DNA of 64,000 bases. Origin: Luteibacter rhizovicinus. GTDB taxonomy: Bacteria; Pseudomonadota; Gammaproteobacteria; Xanthomonadales; Rhodanobacteraceae. Made by a program: the position numbers and the translations under genes. The notes below the pieces were generated by a model. The model saw only the letters and a program-made list of their open reading frames with translations, was not told the origin of the DNA and did no database searches. This document shows positions 57,050 through 64,000 of the stretch, piece after piece (position 1 is the first letter of the stretch; every line of letters starts with the position of its first letter). The stretch is taken from contig NZ_SMCS01000003.1 in NCBI RefSeq assembly GCF_004342265.1, positions 434,001 to 498,000 of the forward strand. Reading direction: 5' to 3'.

Positions 57050-57065
57050 TGGTACAGAACGTGCT
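57050..57065 (+). promoter_or_regulatory. Candidate sigma-54 promoter of the first pilin gene
   Basis: TGGTACAGAACGTGCT has the GG-N10-GC spacing of -24/-12 promoters and ends 32 nt before the start codon, a short but possible leader. Pilin genes are often RpoN/PilR-dependent. Confidence 0.3.
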
Positions 57066-57097
57066 GGCTCTTGCTCGTTTCCAGGGGAACTCACGCA

Positions 57098-57538
57098 ATG
57101 CCATCGAAGCGCTCGACAGCCGGCTTCACCTTGATCGAACTCATGATCGTGGTCGCGATTATTGCGATCCTGAGTGCAATTGCCATACCCGCTTATAAGG
57201 ACTATCTGATCCGGGCTCAGGTATCTGAGGGCGTCACACTGGCAACCGGCGCCAAGGTGGCGGTGTGGGAATTCGTCACGAATAAGGGCGCCTTTCCTTC
57301 GTCCAACGAATCGGCAGGGCTTCCCACGCCTAGCTCCATCGCAGGGAAGTACGTATCGACGGTTGAAGTGAAGAGTAGTGGGACTATCGAGGTTGGATTC
57401 AACCAACCGGATACCAACGACTCGTTACAGAAAAGCATTCTGGTTCTGTCGCCGGTCAACAATGGGGGCAGTATCGGCTGGACGTGCAAAGGGAGTATCA
57501 ATAGCCGCTACCTTCCCACCTCGTGCCGCCCAACATGA
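57098..57538 (+). CDS. Type IV major-pilin-like protein, copy 1
   Basis: This 146-residue type IVa pilin has leader MPSKRSTAG cut before Phe10, Glu14 (+5), and the standard helix FTLIELMIVVAIIAILSAIA. The C-terminal cysteine pair (WTCKGSINSRYLPTSC) defines the D-loop. ATG 57098 has AGGGGA 9 nt upstream; the longer frame from 56999 was rejected. It shares helix and D-loop layout with the next pilin but differs in the central domain. Confidence 0.9.
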   Translation: MPSKRSTAGFTLIELMIVVAIIAILSAIAIPAYKDYLIRAQVSEGVTLATGAKVAVWEFVTNKGAFPSSNESAGLPTPSSIAGKYVSTVEVKSSGTIEVGFNQPDTNDSLQKSILVLSPVNNGGSIGWTCKGSINSRYLPTSCRPT

Positions 57539-57686
57539 CATTTAACGTCACTGTATGACGCGGTACGTCACATCACGATAATCCGTCAACTTCCTGAATC
57601 CACGAAATATTCCTGTTGCTTGCCAATCGTGACACCGGGCACAATCCGGCTACCCGCATTGTGCGGGAATACGCCAGCCGCGACGT

Positions 57687-57702
57687 GGCATGCACGATGC
57701 AA
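57687..57702 (+). promoter_or_regulatory. Candidate sigma-54 promoter of the second pilin gene
   Basis: TGGCATGCACGATGCA matches the -24/-12 pattern TGGCAC-N5-TTGCW with GG-N10-GC spacing, about 130 nt before the start codon. This leaves a long leader, as is common for pilA. Confidence 0.45.
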
Positions 57703-57834
57703 GCTTTGCGGCGAGCTTCCTGGTCGTTCCTGACCAAAGGCAAGTGAGGGAGTACCGGAGTCGTACGGCTTCGGAACTAGGGCTCAGGGGGCATCACTTT
57801 TTTTCGGTTAGCTAACCAAGTACGAGGAATCTCC

Positions 57835-58296
57835 ATGAAGAACATCCAGAAGGGCTTCACGCTCATCGAACTGATGATCGTCGTCGCCATCATCGCGATC
57901 CTGGCTGCCATCGCCATCCCGCAGTACCAGAACTACATCATCCGCACCCAGGTGTCGGAAGGTATGAACCTCGCTGACGGTGCAAAGACGGCCGTTGCAG
58001 AGTTCTATAACAACAAGGGTAAATATCCGGCCAACAACGGTTCTGCCGGCCTCCCCGCGACTGCCGCGTCGATCAGCGGTAAATACGTGCAGGGCGTCAC
58101 AAATACCTCTGGCGTGATCGTAGCGACGTTCGGCAATGAATCGAACTCGAAGCTGAACGGAAAGATCATTGCCCTTTCGCCGTACGACCTGGGTGGCTCC
58201 ATCAGCTGGAACTGCAAGGCTGCGAGCACTGGCGCGGCCGCTGCGAAGGGAACCTACGTCGACGAAGCTTACCTGCCGACGTCCTGCCGCAAGTAA
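57835..58296 (+). CDS. pilA: Type IV major pilin, copy 2
   Basis: This 153-residue pilin has the short leader MKNIQKG cut before Phe8, Glu12 (+5), and helix FTLIELMIVVAIIAILAAIA. The D-loop cysteines are in SWNCKAAS and YLPTSCRK. GAGG precedes the ATG by 7 nt. The long leader with a candidate sigma-54 promoter and the strong terminator suggest this is the abundant main pilin. Confidence 0.93.
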   Translation: MKNIQKGFTLIELMIVVAIIAILAAIAIPQYQNYIIRTQVSEGMNLADGAKTAVAEFYNNKGKYPANNGSAGLPATAASISGKYVQGVTNTSGVIVATFGNESNSKLNGKIIALSPYDLGGSISWNCKAASTGAAAAKGTYVDEAYLPTSCRK

Positions 58297-58318
58297 TCTT
58301 GCCCGCATGATCGAAGAA

Positions 58319-58347
58319 GGGGCCGCTCGTCGGTCCCTTTTTTTTTA
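58319..58347 (+). terminator. Terminator after pilin copy 2
   Basis: The imperfect stem GGGGCCG/CGGTCCC is followed by nine T. It separates the pilin from the membrane glycosyltransferase-like genes. Confidence 0.8.
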
Positions 58348-58359
58348 CCAGGTATCCAT

Positions 58360-60330
58360 GTGCGAATGCCGTATCTCTTCCGCTCATTTGCGATAGCCAT
58401 CGCATTCTTGCTGTTGGCATCAATTACGGCCTTCGCTTATTGGCCCGGCCTGCGCGGCCCTTTTCTTTTCGATGATGCCGCCAACCTTCCATCACTCGGC
58501 GCCCAAGGCCCGATCGACAATTCCGCGGCACTATCCAGATACCTGACCTCAGGACGGGCAGATCCGACAGGCCGCCCAGTCTCGCTTCTGAGCTTTCTTG
58601 CCGATGCGCGTGATTGGCCGGCACAACCACGCCCATTCAAACTGACCAATGTCCTGCTTCACATCGTCAACGGCTTATTGCTCACCGTATTACTAGCCAC
58701 TCTCGGTTCCGCGTTCGACCTTTCCGTCAGCCGCCGACTGATAGCCGCTGTGATCGGCGCAGCAATGTGGACGCTACACCCCCTGCTTGTGTCGACCGTT
58801 CTGTACGTCGTGCAACGCGAAGCGATGCTGCCCGCGACATTCACACTGCTCGCCATGCTGTGCTGGCTGCATGCACGAAAGCTCATGCTGCAAGGCCGCC
58901 GGGGTGGTCCCATATGGCTTCTATTGGGTGCGGGCACTTGCACCGTTCTGGCGGTGCTTTCAAAAGCCAACGGAATACTTGCCCCATTACTAATCTTGAT
59001 AACCGCAGCAGTTGTCCCCGAAGACCGCAGCGAGTACAGCCGACGTGCACGTCGCTGGACACTCACCACGATGGGACCCATTGTGGCTATCGTTCTTGCA
59101 CAACTGGCCTGGGCCGGCATCAACACCATAGGCGATGGACCGATCCCGATCCGGGGCTGGTCGGTTTCGCAACGCCTGTTCACAGAGCCCGGCATCCTCA
59201 TCGACTACCTGAGGCAACTTTGGCTCTTGAAGCCCGTGGACAGCGGCCTGTTTCACGATCAGTACCGCGCAGCTAAAAGCCCGTGGGATCCGTGGTACAC
59301 CGCCCCCGCCATAGTCGCCTGCCTTAGCGCCATCGCACTCGCATGGATTTTCAGACGTCGCTTTCCAGCAATAGCGCTGGCGATCCTGTTCTTCTTCGGC
59401 GGCCACCTGATGGAGTCGTCCTCGCTGGCACTAGAGCTTTACTTCGAGCACCGCAATTATCTGCCGTCGATGCTTATGTTCTGGCCTCTAGGATTAGTCG
59501 CAGCCCAGGTCGCATGGCGACGGGTAGCACTCCCGGTCGCTGGCGCAATCATTCTTGGCATGGCAGCTCTCACCCATGCCAGTGCACTCCTCTGGGGCAA
59601 TCCACTCGCTCAGGCTACAGAGTGGGCGCTTAACCAGCCTGACTCGCCTCGCGCACAGGCGTACGCCGCACAGGTCGAAGCAGAAGCCGGTTACCACCGA
59701 CAAGCCGTGTCGCGTATCGACGCCGCCAAAACACGTTTTGTCGATGAGCCACAGATCGCATTCAATCTGATCAATCTGCACTGTGCTGCCGGTCTTCTCA
59801 AGAAGAGCGATCTGGACTATGCAGCCACATCCCTGCGGATCGCCGGGCGGGAACCCGGCGCCTTGTTGAGCCAGTGGTTCAATGGTGCATTGGCACTCGC
59901 CCGCGCACGTCAATGCAATGGCCTCGACGAAGGAGCCCTCTCAACACTTCTGGATGCGGTGGCCTCCAACCCAAAGGTCGCTGCAATAGCGGGGCGTCGA
60001 CAGGATATTGCGCACCTGCGAGGCCAGTTGGCGCTACAGGAGGGCGACCCTCAAGCCGCGCTCGATTGGTTCAACCAGGCCCTCGCTGAAGCGCCCACTC
60101 CGGAGGCAGCGCTCGCTCAGGCTGCCACCTTGGGCGCGAGCGGATATCCTTCGCTAGGAACCAGGCATCTGGAATACTTCGATTCTTTACCCAAGGCACC
60201 CGCACACGTGATTACCGATGGCATGCCCTGGCTGCACGACAAAGTGCTGGAAAGCCAGAATTACTGGCCTAATGAGCTGACCCACCTTCGCAGCGCACTT
60301 GCTAACGAAAGCATCAGGATTCGCCAGTGA
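58360..60330 (+). CDS. Polytopic GT-C/TMTC-like membrane protein with TPR-like tail, copy 1
   Basis: This 656-residue protein has about 10 membrane helices and a soluble helical C-terminal region (from about 440) with TPR-like pairs. The first external loop holds an acidic motif (GPFLFDDAANLPSLG), the position of the catalytic Asp in GT-C glycosyltransferases. Other shared segments are HPLLVSTVLYVVQREAML and ELYFEHRNYLPSM. It resembles the TMTC/TfpW-like proteins found next to pilin genes, hence a candidate pilin glycosyltransferase. GTG 58360 was taken; ATG 58366 is possible. Confidence 0.75.
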   Translation: MRMPYLFRSFAIAIAFLLLASITAFAYWPGLRGPFLFDDAANLPSLGAQGPIDNSAALSRYLTSGRADPTGRPVSLLSFLADARDWPAQPRPFKLTNVLLHIVNGLLLTVLLATLGSAFDLSVSRRLIAAVIGAAMWTLHPLLVSTVLYVVQREAMLPATFTLLAMLCWLHARKLMLQGRRGGPIWLLLGAGTCTVLAVLSKANGILAPLLILITAAVVPEDRSEYSRRARRWTLTTMGPIVAIVLAQLAWAGINTIGDGPIPIRGWSVSQRLFTEPGILIDYLRQLWLLKPVDSGLFHDQYRAAKSPWDPWYTAPAIVACLSAIALAWIFRRRFPAIALAILFFFGGHLMESSSLALELYFEHRNYLPSMLMFWPLGLVAAQVAWRRVALPVAGAIILGMAALTHASALLWGNPLAQATEWALNQPDSPRAQAYAAQVEAEAGYHRQAVSRIDAAKTRFVDEPQIAFNLINLHCAAGLLKKSDLDYAATSLRIAGREPGALLSQWFNGALALARARQCNGLDEGALSTLLDAVASNPKVAAIAGRRQDIAHLRGQLALQEGDPQAALDWFNQALAEAPTPEAALAQAATLGASGYPSLGTRHLEYFDSLPKAPAHVITDGMPWLHDKVLESQNYWPNELTHLRSALANESIRIRQ

Positions 60331-62282
60331 CCCGCACCTGGCCCATCGCTTTGCGCGCATGGTTGCTTCTCGCCTGCATGGTAACCCTAACGGTCGCTGT
60401 ATATGCCCCAGGACTTGGAGGCGGCTTCGTCTTTGACGACTTTCCGAACATTGTGGACAACGACGGCGTAAAACCGCCTGACGCATCGATCGCAAGTCTC
60501 GTTCGGAGCGCCATGTCCTCGCCTTCCAGCGAGTTCAAACGTCCACTGGCGTCACTCAGCTTCGCCGCAAATTACCTTTCCACGGGCATGGATCCGTTTT
60601 GGATGAAAGCGACGAATGTCGTCATTCATCTGGCAAACGGGCTTCTTGTCTTCCTGCTGATGCGAGTACTCATTCGTGTCAGCGCCCGGAGCAATAAACT
60701 AACGACAACGCATGGGGATATCACCTCAGCCATTATTGCTGGCGCATGGCTGCTACTCCCCATCAACCTCACGGCCGTGCTTTACGTCGTCCAGCGGATG
60801 GAAAGCCTGGCGAACCTGTTTGTCCTGCTGGGTCTGCTCGGTTACGCGCTGGCGCGCGAGCGAATGCAGTCAAAAGACACGCGGGTAGCCGCTGTTGTCG
60901 CCGCGGCCAGCGTGATCGTTCCGACCCTGCTTGGGGCACTCGCCAAAGAAACCGCGATCATGCTCCCGCTCTACGCGTTGCTCGTGGAGGTCATCTTGTT
61001 CCGCAGTAAAACATCCGCAGGCGGCATTGACGATTCATCGCATAGCCCAAGACAAGACCTTCGTGTGTGGGCGTTTTTTGGTGTCGTTCTGGCACTTCCC
61101 ATGATCGGCGGCCTGGCCTGGCTGATGCCTGGACTACTGCGGCCCAGCGGCTGGTCGACACGTGATTTCACCATGTCGACCAGGCTACTCAGCGAAGCGC
61201 GGGTGGTTGTCGACTACATCGGCTGGACCCTGTTACCCACTCCTGGCGCCCTTTCGTTTTATCACGATGACTTCGTCGTTTCGCGCAGCCTGTTTTCACC
61301 CTGGACGACAGCTTTCTGTATTGTCGTTCTGATCGGTCTTGTATGGATTGCCACTGCGATACGGCATAAGCACCCCCTCATCAGCCTTGGCATAGCCCTT
61401 TACCTTGGCTCGCACCTGCTCACGGGAACGATTCTGCCGCTCGAGCTCATTTACGAACATCGCAACTATTTCGCGAGCATGGGATTGCTGTTGGCATGTA
61501 TTCCATTACTGACCGCACCTGATTCCGCAGTAGCAAACCGTTTTCTCGTGGCACGCTATGCGGCGCTCGCCGGGCTCATAGTTCTATGGACGGCGGTCAC
61601 CGCCATCACGTCCCATGCATGGGGAGACCCGCTGCGGCTCGCGGAGGAGCTCGGAGGCCGAGCACCGAAATCGCCACGAGCCCAGTACGAGCTTGGTCGT
61701 ACGTACATCATCTACTCGCACTACGATCCGACATCGCCCTTCACAAACATGGCCTATGCACCATTGGAGCACGCGGCATTGCTTCCGGGCTCAACCATTC
61801 TCCCAGAGCAAGCGCTCATTTTCATGAACGCTCGCATGCACCGGCCTATCGAAGATGCATGGTGGGACAGCCTCATCCGGAAACTCGGCACAAATAAGAT
61901 AGGCGTTCAAGACGAAAGTTCTCTCAGCTCCCTGACACTATGTTCGCGCAAACAAGAATGCGACCTGCCAAAACAAAGAATGGTCGACGCATTCCTCGCG
62001 GCGCTCTCTCAGGGAACTCCGAGTGGCCGCTTGATGGCCATCTACGGCGACTACGCGTGGAACGTACTTGAAGACAAGGACCTCGGGCTACGCATGACTC
62101 AAAGTGCCTCAAAAGCTCTACCAGGTGAATCGGCATACCGGATCGCGCTCATACGCATGCTAGTGGTACAGGGTAGATATGCCGAGGCAAGAGAACAGAT
62201 CGCCACGCTTGAGCATCAAAACGTCGCGGGAAGCCTCGATAGTGAAATCGAGCAACTCCGCGCACTGCCGCAGATGCGCTGA
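60327..62282 (+). CDS. Polytopic GT-C/TMTC-like membrane protein, copy 2
   Basis: This 651-residue paralogue of the preceding gene has the same architecture. The loop-1 motif is GGFVFDDFPNIVDN, then LLPINLTAVLYVVQRMESLAN, a KETAIMLPLY segment and ELIYEHRNYFASM, with a soluble C-terminal domain. The GTG start overlaps the previous stop (GTGA), so the two are made together and may act as a pair, for example on different acceptors or sugars. Sugar specificity cannot be read. Confidence 0.75.
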   Translation: MTRTWPIALRAWLLLACMVTLTVAVYAPGLGGGFVFDDFPNIVDNDGVKPPDASIASLVRSAMSSPSSEFKRPLASLSFAANYLSTGMDPFWMKATNVVIHLANGLLVFLLMRVLIRVSARSNKLTTTHGDITSAIIAGAWLLLPINLTAVLYVVQRMESLANLFVLLGLLGYALARERMQSKDTRVAAVVAAASVIVPTLLGALAKETAIMLPLYALLVEVILFRSKTSAGGIDDSSHSPRQDLRVWAFFGVVLALPMIGGLAWLMPGLLRPSGWSTRDFTMSTRLLSEARVVVDYIGWTLLPTPGALSFYHDDFVVSRSLFSPWTTAFCIVVLIGLVWIATAIRHKHPLISLGIALYLGSHLLTGTILPLELIYEHRNYFASMGLLLACIPLLTAPDSAVANRFLVARYAALAGLIVLWTAVTAITSHAWGDPLRLAEELGGRAPKSPRAQYELGRTYIIYSHYDPTSPFTNMAYAPLEHAALLPGSTILPEQALIFMNARMHRPIEDAWWDSLIRKLGTNKIGVQDESSLSSLTLCSRKQECDLPKQRMVDAFLAALSQGTPSGRLMAIYGDYAWNVLEDKDLGLRMTQSASKALPGESAYRIALIRMLVVQGRYAEAREQIATLEHQNVAGSLDSEIEQLRALPQMR

Positions 62283-62330
62283 TTTACGGCCCATTATCAA
62301 GCGCCACCCACCTTTGCCGCGACTACAGCC

Positions 62331-63506
62331 ATGAAAACCATTCGCACCCCTCTGGACCTGGCCATCAACGGAGCCGCGCCGGCATTTGCCGAGCCGCTTC
62401 ACGTAGGCCGCCCGAACGTCGGGAGTCGCGATACGTTCATGAAGCTCGCCGGCGAAATGTTCGATCGTCGGTGGTTCAGCAACAACGGCCCGCTACTTCA
62501 GGAATTCGAGAACCGTGTCGCCGCCTATCTTGGCGTGAAGCACTGCGTGGCCATGTGCAATGGGACCATTGCGCTGGAGATCGCCATCCGTGCGCTTGGA
62601 CTGACTGGCGAAGTCATCGTGCCCTCATACACTTTCGTGGCAACTGCACACGCGCTGCATTGGCAGGGCATAACTCCTGTCTTCGCCGACATCGACCCTG
62701 CGACCCACAACATCGACCCTGCCGCCGTACGCCGTATGATTACACCGCGAACGACCGGAATCATCGGCGTACATCTTTGGGGAAGGCCTGCTCCCGTCGA
62801 CGAACTTCAGGCAATCGCCAACGAGCACCGCCTACAACTGATGTTCGACGCAGCACATGCCTTCGGCTGCAGCCACAAGAACAGCATGATCGGACGTTTC
62901 GGTCGCTGCGAAGTATTGAGCTTTCATGCCACCAAATTCTTCAACACGTTCGAGGGCGGTGCTGTCGTTACCGAAGATGACGATCTGGCAGATGCCATGC
63001 GACTTATGCGCAACTTCGGCTTCGCCGGTTACGACAATGTCATTCATCCTGGAACGAACGGAAAAATGATAGAGGTTTGTGCGGCTATGGGCCTTGCCAA
63101 CCTCGACCACATTGATACGGTAATCGCCGCAAATCAGCGAAATCACAATACGTACAAATTGCTTCTGGATGCCATCCCAGGATTGGAAGTTCTTGGATAC
63201 AACAACAATGAGCACAATAACTTCCAATACGTCGTACTTGACGTTCAGGAAGCATGTCTGCGGACACGCGACGAACTCCTGGCCGTACTCGTCGCGGAGA
63301 ATGTACTTGCCCGTAAATACTTCTGGCCGGGCGTGCATCGCATGCAGCCGTACCGCGATCTTTATCCGCATGCCGGGCTAATGCTTCCGGAGACAACGGA
63401 GCTGGCAAAGCGCATGATCGTCCTGCCCACGGGCACGACACTGCCCGACGATGCCGTTGAGACAATCGCTGCAATCCTTGAACAGGCCATAGTCGGATCG
63501 ACATGA
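62331..63506 (+). CDS. DegT/DnrJ/EryC1/StrS-family sugar aminotransferase
   Basis: This 391-residue PLP enzyme probably makes a nucleotide-linked amino sugar. Evidence is the PLP lysine Lys202 in SFHATKFFNTFEGG, the DAAHAFG motif (Asp173), and the N-terminal SNNGPLLQEFE. Relatives act on dTDP- or UDP-4-/3-keto sugars in O-antigen or glycan synthesis. It follows the TMTC-like pair by 48 nt and overlaps the next gene by 4 nt. Confidence 0.9.
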   Translation: MKTIRTPLDLAINGAAPAFAEPLHVGRPNVGSRDTFMKLAGEMFDRRWFSNNGPLLQEFENRVAAYLGVKHCVAMCNGTIALEIAIRALGLTGEVIVPSYTFVATAHALHWQGITPVFADIDPATHNIDPAAVRRMITPRTTGIIGVHLWGRPAPVDELQAIANEHRLQLMFDAAHAFGCSHKNSMIGRFGRCEVLSFHATKFFNTFEGGAVVTEDDDLADAMRLMRNFGFAGYDNVIHPGTNGKMIEVCAAMGLANLDHIDTVIAANQRNHNTYKLLLDAIPGLEVLGYNNNEHNNFQYVVLDVQEACLRTRDELLAVLVAENVLARKYFWPGVHRMQPYRDLYPHAGLMLPETTELAKRMIVLPTGTTLPDDAVETIAAILEQAIVGST

Positions 63507-64000
63507 AAGTCGCGATCATGCAGCCATACTTTTTCCCGTATATCGGCTATTTCCAGCTGATGCATGCTGTCGAGAAATTCGTCATCTATGACGATGCGCA
63601 GTATATGAAAGGCGGCTGGATCAATCGCAACCGGATACTCCATACGGGAGCGCCGTTGTGGTGGTCTGCCCCGGTGACGCACGACTCTTTAAAACTGCCG
63701 ATCAACCGCCGAACTTATTCTCCTGGAAAGGAACATAGAGACCGCCTGATCCGCCAGCTGGATGCGGCCTATCGTACTGCACCGCACTTTCATTCCGTAC
63801 GTGACCTCGTCGTGGAGTGCCTTTCATTCAACAGCATCAACGTCGCCACATTCAACACCAACCTTCTGACGACTCTGGCCAGAGCGCTTGATCTGCCTTG
63901 CCAGCTACTGCTCTCATCCGACATCTCCGCCAGCGCAACCACTGGCGAGGAAAGAGTGCTCGACATATGCGAATCCCTTGGCGCTACGATCTACATCAAC
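63503..64000 (+). CDS. WbqC-family protein, 3' end cut by window edge
   Basis: The frame starts MKVAIMQPYFFPYIGYFQLM, the signature of the WbqC family, often found beside DegT aminotransferases in O-antigen clusters. It is open to the window edge (166 codons seen of about 230-240 usual). It also shows YDDAQYMKGGWINRNRI. ATG 63503 overlaps the preceding stop. Its role in sugar modification is inferred from context. Confidence 0.88.
   Translation, partial: MKVAIMQPYFFPYIGYFQLMHAVEKFVIYDDAQYMKGGWINRNRILHTGAPLWWSAPVTHDSLKLPINRRTYSPGKEHRDRLIRQLDAAYRTAPHFHSVRDLVVECLSFNSINVATFNTNLLTTLARALDLPCQLLLSSDISASATTGEERVLDICESLGATIYIN

Overview
The window looks like chromosomal DNA of a GC-rich gammaproteobacterium of the Xanthomonadales/Lysobacterales, most likely Rhodanobacteraceae (Luteibacter/Dyella-like). 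This is inferred from overall coding style, the petABC-sspAB block, the purEK/DUF1631/nadC neighbourhood and an intergenic repeat with the core GGGAGCGCGCCTGCGCGC. No rRNA or species marker is present, so the genus is not settled. Most of the window is dense housekeeping DNA. Many neighbouring genes overlap by 4 nt (ATGA or GTGA), which indicates translational coupling.

Layout. 1-7.2 kb (-): recC-recB (recB runs off the left edge) and a HemJ-like membrane protein. 7.3-8.6 kb: a 5'-truncated phnA relic next to two tandem secreted paralogues of unknown function. 8.7-14.6 kb: tRNA-Val(GAC), uvrB, an orphan GspH/FimT pseudopilin, tRNA-Asn(GTT), map, two small unknown genes and ppnN. 14.7-20 kb: an Oar-like TonB-dependent receptor and a large acyltransferase-GNAT fusion resembling ornithine-lipid synthase OlsF. 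20.3-24.7 kb: a grxD-SDR-marC operon, sodB and purE-purK. 24.7-28.7 kb (+): a Trm112-like protein, a DUF1631 protein, nadC and a DUF3301 protein. 28.9-32.9 kb (-): sspB, sspA and the cytochrome bc1 operon petABC. 33-43.4 kb: a DegS-like protease, a lytic transglycosylase, the coupled chain miaB-GNAT-phoH-ybeY, a secreted methyltransferase-like protein, corC, a DUF4105 protein and a CorA transporter.

The accessory part is 43.6-53 kb. It starts with a protein made of two tandem methylglyoxal-synthase-like domains, then a strongly structured intergenic segment before a small CxxC protein. Next comes a complete Sec-type Rhs/YD-repeat protein of 1537 residues, read on the minus strand, with a GTGA-coupled membrane-anchored partner gene. 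Behind this lies a displaced second Rhs C-terminal end with its own overlapping two-TM partner gene. This is the layout expected of a polymorphic-toxin locus that has swapped its toxin tip. A 72-bp MITE-like element and a decayed IS3-family element flank these parts.

53-64 kb: a secreted S9 peptidase divergent from a POT peptide transporter (a likely peptide-utilisation pair). Two type IV pilins follow, each with a candidate sigma-54 promoter, then two coupled paralogous polytopic GT-C/TMTC-like proteins (candidate pilin glycosyltransferases). A DegT-type sugar aminotransferase and the start of a WbqC-family gene open what is probably a surface-glycan cluster.

The most interesting loci are the Rhs tip-displacement array with two unrecognised glycine-rich tips, the double methylglyoxal-synthase protein, the switch-like leader near 45.0 kb, and the ~140-bp palindromic element found three times, each time between convergent genes.
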